From the NCBI GenBank assembly GCA_017445905.1, contig JAFSRX010000051.1, positions 1 to 64,000 on the forward strand: a DNA stretch of 64,000 nt. The letters run 5' to 3'. Position 1 is the stretch's first letter; every line of letters starts with the position of its first letter. Of the stretch, positions 1 to 9,100 are shown piece by piece. Origin of the DNA: Eubacterium sp. (GTDB lineage: Bacteria; Bacillota; Clostridia; Oscillospirales; Acutalibacteraceae). A program made the translations under genes and the position numbers. The notes under the pieces are model-generated. The model saw only the letters and a program-made list of their open reading frames with translations. It was not told the DNA's origin and made no database searches.

Positions 1-1
1 C

Positions 2-1195
2 AAGGAGTTTGCTAACAAGTATTGGGACAGGCACAACGATCTGACAAAGCTTGATTATTACGAACCGTATGTTGATGAGGATTTGTGCTATCAATGGATC
101 AAGGAGATCAGCGGCTTCTTGTCAGGATATGCAACTGAAAGAAGCTATAAAGATCTTTACGAAATGCTAATCGCTGATGATAAAAAGCCGCCCTGTGAGC
201 GCTATGAGCTTTACTATGCAAAGGAAATAGCGCCATACCTTAATGAGCATAACATCAAAGCTAAGTCAGAGGAGTATGCTTCATATAGCTACGATTACGC
301 TTCTTTAAATTTTCAAAGCGATCTCTTAGGCAAAGGCACTCACACTTATCTATGCGTTAATACCGAAGAAAAATATGCTTTTTTCAAATCTGACGATGAT
401 GAAGCAACACAAAAGGTATGTGAGCTTTTCGGTAAACGTGAATGCCCTGATGAGCTTGCATACAATAACCTGTTATACAATGTTATCTGCTCCTCTTTGG
501 GCGGCAATTCTGATTTCAGCCGCTATGAAATGACCTTGGAGAACACCCCTTTTAGTGAAACTGAGACTATTCTATATGAAGAAGAAAAGAAAACTATAAA
601 TTCGGAATCAATCAAAGGCCTGACATTATACATCTATAATGACGGCAGCGGCTATGCTGAATTTAAAGGGGAAAAAATAAGCAGCGTTGCTCCTGTCAGC
701 AATGGGCTTGACATACAGTTTATTGATTCTAACTCCTACGAAACATATCCTGTTGATTCTGCTCTGTCTGTTTCACAGAATTATATGAAGTATTGTGAGG
801 AATGGGTCAAAAAAAACAATAATAATGTTACTGATGAGCTTGGGAGTGATCTTCGTGAACGTGATTTTGGAAAACTCACTTACGATTATATCTCCCCTGA
901 TTTTCAAAGTGAGTTCGTTGGCTGCGGTTATCCTATAAACATTTGTGTCAACACAGATGAGTGCTATGCTTTTCTGCTTCCAAATTCATATATGTCGAGC
1001 GGCTTTGAAAGTGCCTATGAAACTGCATACTGGGAATGTGTCGAATATGGCAAACGTGACTGTTGGTCTGTTGAGGATTTTAACAAGATTGCTGCTTCTC
1101 TTGCTGATAAGAGAGACTATAGAAATAATCTTGAGCTTGGCGAAAATGATTTAGACTTTTCTATCACTCCCCTACCCGGCAACGGCAGAAAGTGA
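2..1195 (+). CDS. Unknown tagged protein with duplicated domain (5' partial)
   Basis: The reading frame is open to the left edge, so the true start lies outside the window; a TTG at 83 is only an internal possibility. I do not recognise the family. A domain of about 75 residues appears twice, once around nt 290-490 and once around nt 870-1110. Both copies carry YDY.S..FQS, then C(V)NT.E.YAF and a later GKR(E/D)C, so this is an internal duplication. The protein ends LDFSITPLPGNGRK, the element-wide C-terminal tail. The stop lies just before a TTTATCTGACAGATAAA palindrome. No signal peptide or membrane segment is visible in the part present. Confidence 0.75.
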   Translation, partial: KEFANKYWDRHNDLTKLDYYEPYVDEDLCYQWIKEISGFLSGYATERSYKDLYEMLIADDKKPPCERYELYYAKEIAPYLNEHNIKAKSEEYASYSYDYASLNFQSDLLGKGTHTYLCVNTEEKYAFFKSDDDEATQKVCELFGKRECPDELAYNNLLYNVICSSLGGNSDFSRYEMTLENTPFSETETILYEEEKKTINSESIKGLTLYIYNDGSGYAEFKGEKISSVAPVSNGLDIQFIDSNSYETYPVDSALSVSQNYMKYCEEWVKKNNNNVTDELGSDLRERDFGKLTYDYISPDFQSEFVGCGYPINICVNTDECYAFLLPNSYMSSGFESAYETAYWECVEYGKRDCWSVEDFNKIAASLADKRDYRNNLELGENDLDFSITPLPGNGRK

Positions 1196-1198
1196 TCT

Positions 1199-1215
1199 TT
1201 TATCTGACAGATAAA
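1199..1215. promoter_or_regulatory. Family-2 palindrome TTTATCTGACAGATAAA
   Basis: Perfect inverted repeat with a one-base centre, extending to TTTTATCTGACAGATAAAA. It lies between the first gene and the start of the small membrane protein gene. The same sequence recurs at 3195, 31184, 58971 and 60287. Confidence 0.7.
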
Positions 1216-1242
1216 AAATGCTTCAGAATATGGAGGCGAATA

Positions 1243-1686
1243 ATGATGAGCATTATTGGTACAAATGATTATGATGAAATTGAGATTTCCAAAAAAAAAA
1301 ATCGCACAGAAATATTTGACTGCTTGATTATATTTGGAGCTGTGGCTTTAATTGCGGGCATTATAGTTATGATTTTCATAGTGTTCTCGAACAGGTTTAA
1401 CGAAAAAAAGATAATAGACTCTGTTACTGTAGGAGAAATAATTAGCAAGGAGTATGTTCCTGCAAGAGAAACAGGCGGCTCCGTCGGCATTGGATATAGC
1501 CCCACAATCGGAAATGTAGGTTTATATATCGGTAATGGAGGTTCTTCCGTTGTACCTGAAAAATATAAACTTGTGTTAGCCGTATCGTATAATTATAATG
1601 ATGAGGACAAGAAAGTCAAGGTCGATAAGTTTGTGGACAAAGATACTTATTATAGCCTTGAAATAGGAGATACTTATGATTGGTAG
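1243..1686 (+). CDS. Small membrane-anchored protein of unknown function
   Basis: A 147-aa protein. ATG 1243 is chosen because GGAGG at 1232-1236 sits 6 nt upstream; a longer upstream reading would cross the palindrome at 1199. A charged N-terminus (ISKKKNR) is followed by one strong hydrophobic segment at about residues 27-50, then a soluble domain starting VGEIISKEYVPAR, with Gly-rich loops and a beta-rich C-terminus. This predicts a single-pass protein with an exported domain. It lacks the GRK tail of its neighbours. Its stop codon overlaps the outer arm of the palindrome at 1685-1704. I do not recognise the family. Confidence 0.7.
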   Translation: MMSIIGTNDYDEIEISKKKNRTEIFDCLIIFGAVALIAGIIVMIFIVFSNRFNEKKIIDSVTVGEIISKEYVPARETGGSVGIGYSPTIGNVGLYIGNGGSSVVPEKYKLVLAVSYNYNDEDKKVKVDKFVDKDTYYSLEIGDTYDW

Positions 1687-1702
1687 TGTGTCTATAGACA
1701 CA
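1687..1702. promoter_or_regulatory. Family-1 palindrome TGTGTCTATAGACACA
   Basis: Perfect 16-bp palindrome, extended to 20 bp (AGTGTGTCTATAGACACACT, 1685-1704). It overlaps the stop of the membrane protein gene and lies 30 bp before the exonuclease start. It is followed by the leader TTAACCGCGTGAAAGGAATGGTT shared with the sites at 3214 and, in part, 6054. Confidence 0.75.
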
Positions 1703-1732
1703 CTAATTAACCGCGTGAAAGGAATGGTTGAA

Positions 1733-3193
1733 ATGACTATCGTAATTGATACCGAAACAACAGGCTTAGTACCTGCGAATGACGAACTGCTGCAAGTATC
1801 TATAATCGACACAGACGGCAACGTGCTTTTTGACAGCTATTTTAAGCCGTCACACACAGCATCTTGGGAAGATGCTATGGAGGTCAATCACATCACCCCG
1901 GAAATGGTCAAGAACTCTCCTGCTATTTCCGATAAGATCGACGAGATCAACAGAATAGTGGGACTGGCTGACCGCATAATAGGTTACAATACAAGTTTTG
2001 ATTTACAGTTTTTATCTGCAAGCGGCTTAAATACCCTCTCCGATGATATTACAATCATTGATGCTATGGCAGAATTTGCTCCGATCTACGGTGACTGGAA
2101 CGATTACTATGAAAGCTTTCAATGGCAGAGTCTTGCGACTGCTGCTGATTTTTTTGGATATGATTGGAGCAACGGTCCTGCTGATGCGCATAACAGTTTG
2201 GCGGACTGCTATGCTACGCTGTATGTCTATGACAAGATCAAAAACTACAATAACAGCCAAATGATACACAAGCTGCCTCCTGATCTTGCAAATAAGTTTC
2301 TCTTATCGTTAGAAACAACTATCTTAACTGATGACTGGCGCGGTTTCCCGAAGACTGTTGCACACAGGACCTCGATAAAAGAATACTTTGCCGAAGGTAA
2401 AGGGTGGATAGACAATCAAAAATATGTAGATACGGTAAAAGGACTAAGTTCTACACAGCTGCAAGAGTTCGATAATTCAATCACTATGGTTCACGCCCGG
2501 TGCATTGATTATAGAGGTCAGATACACAACATAGATATGATTACATCAGACTATAAGCTTCTTGTAAAAAAGACCTATGATCCTATTAACAAAGACGATT
2601 ATTGTCGCTGCCTTGAAGCCAACAAGAAATTGAAGGCAATGCAAGAATCAGATAAGGAGCATATATTTTTCTGCGCTGAATGCTTAACTGATGAAAATGG
2701 CAATGATGCCTACTATATTCTTAGAATGGACAGCACCGGCGTGATCGAAGTAGTTAATGGAGATGTAAAAAAAGATGATGTCAAGCCTTTGCTGATACAG
2801 CTTTATAAAGAGAATGAAGGAACGTGCAAGGTTGAGATCAACAGGCCGAGTGAGTTCAGAGATACCTTTGAGCAGATAAAAAATGCTAATCAAGTGCTGA
2901 TGAGAAATTACGGATATGAGAATGAGGAAATGTTACCCATTCTTAATGATGCAGCAGCACTCAAAGCATTTGACAATAATATGCCTGTGTATCTGCTCTA
3001 TACGGATAATACCGAGAGTTTGGCACAGAACCGCAACGATATTCAAAATTTTGAGGGCATATTTGGAATTGTAATAGGTGAATTCACCTTATCTTCACTA
3101 AGCAAACTAAGGAAGATACAAGATGCACTTGAAGCCGCACCTGCCATACACGATGAGCCTATCTTTCCTGTCCCTGATTGCGGCAGGAAATGA
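1733..3193 (+). CDS. DEDD (DnaQ-like) 3'-5' exonuclease with tagged C-terminus
   Basis: A 486-aa protein. The N-terminal third has the exonuclease motifs: VIDTETTGL (ExoI), YNTSFDLQFL (ExoII) and AHNSLADCYATL (ExoIII), matching the DnaQ/RNase T fold. The remaining roughly 320 residues are not recognised. It ends HDEPIFPVPDCGRK, the element-wide tail. ATG 1733 is preferred because AAGG at 1719-1722 is 10 nt upstream; ATG 1724 is in frame but too close. It follows the palindrome at 1687. A role in processing single-stranded or incoming DNA is plausible, but nuclease specificity cannot be read from the sequence. Confidence 0.85.
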   Translation: MTIVIDTETTGLVPANDELLQVSIIDTDGNVLFDSYFKPSHTASWEDAMEVNHITPEMVKNSPAISDKIDEINRIVGLADRIIGYNTSFDLQFLSASGLNTLSDDITIIDAMAEFAPIYGDWNDYYESFQWQSLATAADFFGYDWSNGPADAHNSLADCYATLYVYDKIKNYNNSQMIHKLPPDLANKFLLSLETTILTDDWRGFPKTVAHRTSIKEYFAEGKGWIDNQKYVDTVKGLSSTQLQEFDNSITMVHARCIDYRGQIHNIDMITSDYKLLVKKTYDPINKDDYCRCLEANKKLKAMQESDKEHIFFCAECLTDENGNDAYYILRMDSTGVIEVVNGDVKKDDVKPLLIQLYKENEGTCKVEINRPSEFRDTFEQIKNANQVLMRNYGYENEEMLPILNDAAALKAFDNNMPVYLLYTDNTESLAQNRNDIQNFEGIFGIVIGEFTLSSLSKLRKIQDALEAAPAIHDEPIFPVPDCGRK

Positions 3194-3194
3194 T

Positions 3195-3211
3195 TTTATC
3201 TGACAGATAAA
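3195..3211. promoter_or_regulatory. Family-2 palindrome TTTATCTGACAGATAAA
   Basis: Perfect copy, extended to 19 bp (3194-3212), directly after the exonuclease stop and only 2 bp upstream of a family-1 palindrome. It is the tightest pairing of the two families in the window. Confidence 0.7.
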
Positions 3212-3213
3212 AA

Positions 3214-3229
3214 TGTGTCTATAAACACA
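3214..3229. promoter_or_regulatory. Family-1 palindrome, one mismatch (TGTGTCTATAAACACA)
   Basis: Differs from the consensus at one base. It is followed by the same leader (TTAACCGCGTGAAAGG, from 3236) that follows the site at 1687, then the start of the next gene. Confidence 0.65.
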
Positions 3230-3262
3230 CTCTGATTAACCGCGTGAAAGGAATGGTTTTCT

Positions 3263-3982
3263 ATGAAAGAGCGAAATTTGCAGGTTTTCCTCTTTGGAAA
3301 CGGGGAAACAATATGTGATACATCAAAGATAGACAAGGAAACAAATGACTATCCAATTGTAGCACATATTTCAGATGTCGGCACTATTGACCGCTGTGAA
3401 AAAGGTTTAAGCGATGATGAATACAAATTCATCAAAGGCGAAGCTGAAAAGCTCCGTTCAAAGTTCTACGAAGATTGGAATAAACTGACAATAGAACAGC
3501 AGTACAGCAGATTGCTTGATAATGCCGATAGCACAACACTTATTCATATCTTTCAAGAAAGTGTAGAAATGACTATGGAAGAAAAGGTCACAAAGTATAC
3601 GCCTTATGTTATTCTTAAAGAAGGAGAGCGTCCGGCTGTTGACACCAATTATAACCGTTGGATAGCATTCATCAACGGCAGAGGTGAAAGCTTTTTCAAT
3701 GATTATGAGAGCTTGGAAAATATTAAAAATGCAACATTAACTCCGTCTTTCGGCTCAGTATGGACTAAAGGCTCAACAATTGAAATCCTTATGAAAGCAA
3801 ATGCCACTGAAAAAGATGTGCGTTTCCTTATAGAAATAGCACAGGGAAATAACGCATACTTGGATGTTCCCTCTGCAAGATTTATCAGCTTAAAGTTCGG
3901 GGTCGATGCCGATAATACAAACAGCAGCAATGTCATTGATAATGACGATATTATTATACCCGACAGCGGACGAGGAAGATAA
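3263..3982 (+). CDS. Unknown tagged protein, polyvalent-protein neighbourhood
   Basis: A 239-aa soluble protein. ATG 3263 has AAAGG about 11 nt upstream in the leader shared with the exonuclease gene. The N-terminal about 80 residues (YPIVAHISDVGTI..., then a charged helix ending EQQYSRLLD) resemble in style the small accessory domains of phage and conjugative polyvalent proteins, but I cannot name a family. A second part contains WIAFINGRGESFF. The C-terminus is acidic, then NDDIIIPDSGRGR, the shared tail. It is followed 21 nt later by the next gene, which has its own AAGGAGG. Confidence 0.75.
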   Translation: MKERNLQVFLFGNGETICDTSKIDKETNDYPIVAHISDVGTIDRCEKGLSDDEYKFIKGEAEKLRSKFYEDWNKLTIEQQYSRLLDNADSTTLIHIFQESVEMTMEEKVTKYTPYVILKEGERPAVDTNYNRWIAFINGRGESFFNDYESLENIKNATLTPSFGSVWTKGSTIEILMKANATEKDVRFLIEIAQGNNAYLDVPSARFISLKFGVDADNTNSSNVIDNDDIIIPDSGRGR

Positions 3983-4003
3983 TGTAAAAAAGGAGGATAT
4001 ACT

Positions 4004-4267
4004 ATGAACACTATGGAAGAATTTGTACGTCTTATGCACGATCAGCCGGAACAGGCGTTTGACTACCTATCCAACAATGCGTATCAATTCAGAGCATCAG
4101 AGCTTGTCAGCATAACTAAGGAGCTGCTTTACGCTGCTTATGATATGCTTGGAAAGGACGATCACGATAAGGTCATAAAGACTGCTGCTGAAAATATGGC
4201 AGATAATCTTGAGATAGATCTTTATGATGATGTTATTATCCCGGAACAGTCGAATGGAAGAAACTAA
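4004..4267 (+). CDS. Small tagged helical protein, unknown
   Basis: An 87-aa acidic, probably helical protein preceded by AAGGAGG at a spacing of about 7 nt. It ends LYDDVIIPEQSNGRN, a variant of the shared tail with N instead of K at the end. No catalytic motif is seen. It is part of a closely packed run of six tagged genes. Confidence 0.7.
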   Translation: MNTMEEFVRLMHDQPEQAFDYLSNNAYQFRASELVSITKELLYAAYDMLGKDDHDKVIKTAAENMADNLEIDLYDDVIIPEQSNGRN

Positions 4268-4282
4268 GGAGAGATCATAAAG

Positions 4283-4516
4283 ATGAATAACCAAAGACGC
4301 AAAGAGCTTGATAATATATATAATGACCTTGAAAGCATTAAATATAGACTTGAAGATGTATTATCAGAGGAGGAAACTTGCCTGTATAATATTCCCGAAA
4401 ATCTGCAAGCATCTGAACGTTATGAGACTGCCGAAGATGCTTGTGAAGCTATCTCAAGCGCCGTTGACAGCATTGACGAAATATTCGTCTTTATTGAGCA
4501 GGCAAGAGGAAGATAG
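4283..4516 (+). CDS. Small coiled-coil-like protein with NIPENLQ motif, tagged
   Basis: A 77-aa charged helical protein. It contains NIPENLQASERYETAEDA, which I recall from a widespread small conserved-hypothetical family in Firmicutes phages and mobile elements; no function is known to me. It ends FVFIEQARGR, a degenerate form of the tail. ATG 4283 has AAGGAGA about 10 nt upstream. It starts 15 nt after the preceding stop and ends 18 nt before the next gene, consistent with one operon. Confidence 0.7.
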   Translation: MNNQRRKELDNIYNDLESIKYRLEDVLSEEETCLYNIPENLQASERYETAEDACEAISSAVDSIDEIFVFIEQARGR

Positions 4517-4534
4517 TGCAGAAAGGATTTAACA

Positions 4535-5623
4535 ATGGAAATAACAAACGAACTGAATAGAATTTCACAAGCTATCAATAATGAAGTTCCTGCCGACCAT
4601 AGTTATCTGTATAAAGGATTTCTCGATAAAGGATATTCTGATAATGTGATAGCATCAATGGCAAAGTACAATGATGAGATCATCACAATGTTTGCACAGA
4701 CAACTTATAGAACCGAAACGGTTGAAAGACTGTTTTCAGCTATGGACGAAGGAATCATAACATCAGACGATCTTTTGCATATAATGGACCGTTCTCAATA
4801 TCCTACATACAACGAGAGTTATATTGATGATTTTATTAACTCTATAAGGAAAGGCGATGTATATCATCAAATAGCAGCGCAAGCATTTGTTATATCGGGG
4901 AAGGACGGAAGTCCCTCATACAATGATGTTATTCATCTCTGCTCAACCGGAGCTTATCACACCACACCTTATGGCTTTCTTACGCTCGATCACGACGTTG
5001 CTAAAGAGTCTTTGGAACTCGGATATAAACTGCGGCAATATGTTCCTATTGGACAATCATTTCGTGAACTTAACAATACAGAACAGCTTGAACAAGCTGT
5101 TTCAGAAGGAAATGCTATTCTATGGTGTTCAACAGGTCTGAACCCATATCCGAATCTTCCGGTTATGATATGCAGCTTATCGAATGATCAGCTTGGATAT
5201 TGGGAGAGCTTTAAAGAATATTATAGCGATAAAAGAGATAAGGCGTTAAACGGTGACAGGCTCAAAGAGGAATACTATCAATACGCATACGGCAATATGC
5301 TTTATCAAAAAGTCAATGCCGAATATAGTGATTTTATCTCTGATATGAAAAATAAACCTTTTTCAGAGATTTTCAACTCTGCTTTAGAGATTGCCGTAAA
5401 AAAAGAGATCGAAGTTGCAGTTTATCTGCACAGTAATGAATTGAGTTCGGAACAATCACAAACGTTGCTTCGATGCGACAACATATTAAACGAGATATAC
5501 GATGAATGGCAAATGAGTGGTGAAAACAGCCTTGATGATATGATTTCCGTTGTTGCACAGGCCGCCGAAAACTATGCTGTGTGGGAAAATCAGAGCCTTA
5601 TTCCTAATGAAAGCCGAAAATAA
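4535..5623 (+). CDS. DUF3848-containing tagged protein
   Basis: A 362-aa protein. Roughly residues 245-345 match the DUF3848 pattern: LY.KV.AEY..FI, a helix with A.EI..K.EI, then LS.EQ...LL..DNIL.E.Y.EW and a D(D/L)MI helix. The N-terminal about 240 residues have no fold I recognise. The C-terminus is SLIPNESRK, a shortened tail. AAAGGA lies about 8 nt before the ATG. The next gene encodes a stand-alone version of the same domain. DUF3848 is frequent in Firmicutes mobile elements, but its function is unknown. Confidence 0.75.
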   Translation: MEITNELNRISQAINNEVPADHSYLYKGFLDKGYSDNVIASMAKYNDEIITMFAQTTYRTETVERLFSAMDEGIITSDDLLHIMDRSQYPTYNESYIDDFINSIRKGDVYHQIAAQAFVISGKDGSPSYNDVIHLCSTGAYHTTPYGFLTLDHDVAKESLELGYKLRQYVPIGQSFRELNNTEQLEQAVSEGNAILWCSTGLNPYPNLPVMICSLSNDQLGYWESFKEYYSDKRDKALNGDRLKEEYYQYAYGNMLYQKVNAEYSDFISDMKNKPFSEIFNSALEIAVKKEIEVAVYLHSNELSSEQSQTLLRCDNILNEIYDEWQMSGENSLDDMISVVAQAAENYAVWENQSLIPNESRK

Positions 5624-5636
5624 GAGGTGAGAATAA

Positions 5637-6038
5637 ATGAGTGAAGAAAACAATATTTCAAATGCCGTAAAGACACTTTCTGCTAAAATTGAAAAAGAAT
5701 ACACGGAATATATTGGTGAGGTCAAAAGTTCGGCATCTGAATACGCATTTACAACTGGAAAGCAAGATATTGACTATACAATTAGTCACGCTTATGAGAT
5801 AGCAATTAAAAACGAGATCAACCTAACAATTCACTATAATGCCGAAAAACATCTAACAGAAGAACAAATATCGGTTTTGTTGGGGTGTGAAAACACTCTT
5901 GATGAAATATACAAAGAATGGATTGAAACAGATACAGCCGATCTTGCTGACTTAATTAGCTGTGCAGCAAAAGTAGCTGATGATATTAGCGCTTCAGCGC
6001 CGACACCGTTCTATTTTAACAGTGGTGGACGAAAATAA
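5637..6038 (+). CDS. Stand-alone DUF3848 protein, tagged
   Basis: A 133-aa protein that is almost entirely one DUF3848 domain, paralogous to the C-terminal part of the preceding gene (shared LT.EQ...LL.CENTLDEIYKEW pattern). It ends TPFYFNSGGRK. GAGGTGAG precedes ATG 5637 and the gap to the upstream stop is 13 nt, so the two are co-transcribed. The presence of both a fused and a free copy suggests a protein-interaction role, which is inference. Confidence 0.75.
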   Translation: MSEENNISNAVKTLSAKIEKEYTEYIGEVKSSASEYAFTTGKQDIDYTISHAYEIAIKNEINLTIHYNAEKHLTEEQISVLLGCENTLDEIYKEWIETDTADLADLISCAAKVADDISASAPTPFYFNSGGRK

Positions 6039-6053
6039 CAGTATTTACAAAGG

Positions 6054-6069
6054 TGTGTCTATAGACACA
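6054..6069. promoter_or_regulatory. Family-1 palindrome upstream of the giant gene
   Basis: Perfect core, with flanking G/C extending it to 18 bp (6053-6070). It lies 55 bp before the start of the polyvalent protein gene and is followed by the AACCGCGTGAAAG leader (6099-6111). Confidence 0.75.
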
Positions 6070-6124
6070 CTTGCCGCTGAAAGCATCAGCAGATTTAAAA
6101 CCGCGTGAAAGTGAGGTTAATTAA

Positions 6125-9100
6125 ATGAGTAACAGCAGCCGTCAAGCCGTATGGAATAAGCTCAATAACGGCTCTTTGGCTTGGACCGATTTTATGGAAT
6201 TTATGTCACATCACTGGGGATATAAATTCGACCAAATAACTGAAATATATGCAAGAAATCCGAACGCAACATTTGTTGCATCGTTCAATGTATGGAAACA
6301 GATCGGTTATCGGGTAAACTATCGCGCCAAAGCCGCTTTGTATGTGGATGGAAACGGATATTTTGATGTTAAGGCCACAAATGCTCCCGATAGCTTTTCC
6401 TCGTGGAGATATAAGCCCGAAGCCGATGAAAGAATTTATCAGCTTTGGAAAAGACGTTTTCCGCAGATAAGTATTGAAAATGATATTATATCCAATATCA
6501 TAAATGTTTCTTATGCTCACCTTGCAGAAATCAAATCGAGATATGGGTGGAAGTTTACTCCAGAGCAGGACAGCCTTGTGATTGACAGTACGTCCTTCGC
6601 TATTATGCACAGGTTCGGGCTTAACACAGACAGCTGTGACTTTGACTTTAGAAATGCTGTTACAATACTTTCAAACGAGAATTTCTTTCAGACTTATGGA
6701 CAAATCATTCTCAATATACTGCACGATAGTCTGACGGACGCAAAAACAGCGATCAGAAGTTATGACAAATGGTATGAGCAAAATCAAGCTGCGACAGTAA
6801 CAGCTATAAATGATAAAGCCCTTTTTGATGAATTATCAGAAAGGCTTTTTTTATTGGACAGGAACGGTACAGTTGTTACTTGTAAAGTGGTAGATGTAAG
6901 ATCACCTAACATCACCTTGTCCGATACGGAGAACAACGGCGAGTCCTTTACAATATCTCTGACAGAGTTTGACGATACCGCCAAAGAGTTTATCTCCGAA
7001 GAAGTGCAGGAAGTAATGCAGGACGTTAAGGAAACCGAAAACTCTGATGATGACCTTATTGCCTTTGCACAGTCAATCGCAGAACAGGCGGCAGAGCAGG
7101 ATATTGAAGAAAGGGAAACACAAGCTGAAAGCGCATTTGAAGAAGAACTCTCTGACAATACCTTTCTCAATGCAAACACTAATCAAATAAGTTTCTTTAG
7201 CTTTGCAGCCGAAGATAGCAATGCTGATACTGCACCGCTTTCTTCTCTGCCGACAAAACCCATTGCAACACAATCGGTCAAACCGAAACAGCGTCGAGGA
7301 AGGAAAGCAAAAGAAAAGACTGCATCGCCTGCGCCTTTGGTTATCGAGCCAAATATGGAAGATCACGTTCTGCGGTGCGGAGCTAACAGCAGAGGTTCTC
7401 TTGAACGAATTGTAGCTTGGTATCAAAAAGACAAGTCCGATGAAGAAAATGCAGCTTTTTTGCGGGCTGAATTTACAGATTCGTACCACAGGTATCACGA
7501 TACAACCGCGAGCAGAGGATATGTTTTTCGTTCAGAAGAATATCCTAACGGAGTGCATATAAGCGCGGCTTTTTCTGATAGATTGATTATCACTTCGGGC
7601 GATACTGCGTCTTTGAACATAATTCCTTCTTTATCGGGATCGTGGCTGCTTTCCGCCAAACGTGTTAAAACTTTGCTTGAAAACGGTGAATATTGTCCGC
7701 AGGAAATCATTGACCGCGCCGAAGATTATGAATTAACTGAAATCGCAAAAGATCTATGGCATTTACATCAAAACACTAACAAGCAGATCTATGATTTCTT
7801 TATTCCTGATGAAACAATCAATCACGTTTTTCCTGAAGGAACAGCCCGTTTAAAAACCTCTCTGCAAAACAAAGAAACTTTGCAGGAGTATATCAACGGT
7901 CTTGAAAAGTTTATATCTGATTGCGAACAGAACGAGGATATTCTTCGGTTTAAACAATTCACTCCGACTTTGCAGGAACTTCTTTCAAGTCTTAAAGACT
8001 TGCGGATAGAGCGCAGACAGTTTACCGCTAACCCGGATTTCAAATTTACTGCACCCGAATTTTTCTTTACGGAAAATGAGATAGATTATTATTTGACTAA
8101 CTATCAGCCTTATTCAAACGGCAAATTCAGTATAAATGAATATTTCAAAGAAGATCACAGCCGTAAAGAACAGGCAGATCACCTTAAAGATTTCTTTGGA
8201 ACCGGCGGTCACTATAGTGGTGTGTTTGGATTTTCATACGATCCGAAAGGAGTAGAAATTAAATACGAAGGACTGTATGGCAGCGAACCTATAGCTCTCA
8301 ATTTTACTTGGATAGAGGTTGCTGAACATATAGACAATGCTGTCCGTGAAGAAAGGTATATCACACAGGATGATATAGATAAACGTATTTGGCACGATAA
8401 ATACACGGTAGAACATTACAATCCCGATAAAGCCGATGATTATGATAAGAGAGAATATGATAATGCAATGGCTTTCTTAACAAGTCAAGGTGCTGTCGAG
8501 AAAAATGAAACCGATACTGTAAAATCTGTCCTGCCGCCCGTTGACAGCGCTCTCGTTAAGGAATTGCTTAAAACAGAGTATATGTCGGGTAACACTCGTC
8601 TGATGAAGAATAGCAAGGACAGCGTTGTTGACTTCTTCTTTCGTAACGGTGATGAAACCGCGAGGACGCAGTTTGTTTCCGACAACTACGATAAAGGCGT
8701 TTATACCGAAACAACCGTGTCAACTTCTCTTGGTGAAAGGCGTGTAGGCTTTATCGCTGATGAAAGCGGTATGCTTATTTGGGAGGGCAATTATCTCACA
8801 AGAACAAATGAAAGCTCCTTAACTTGGACTGGAATAGCAGATATTATTTCAGAAATGATTTTGGATAATACCTATTATTCAGCCCCCGATCAATCTGTAA
8901 CACTTATGTCCGATGCAGCAGAGGTCACAGAGGTTGTTTCCTCTGCCGATACTGTTGCGGAGATAAGGCTGAAATATCAAGGCGAAAGTGACAGTCTTGA
9001 GAAAATCAGAGATATGGCGCTTTCTCTCGGTGCTATTGTCCTTATTGATAATGCCGAAAGCACTATTGATATTGATACATACGAAAATCACAGAGAAGAA

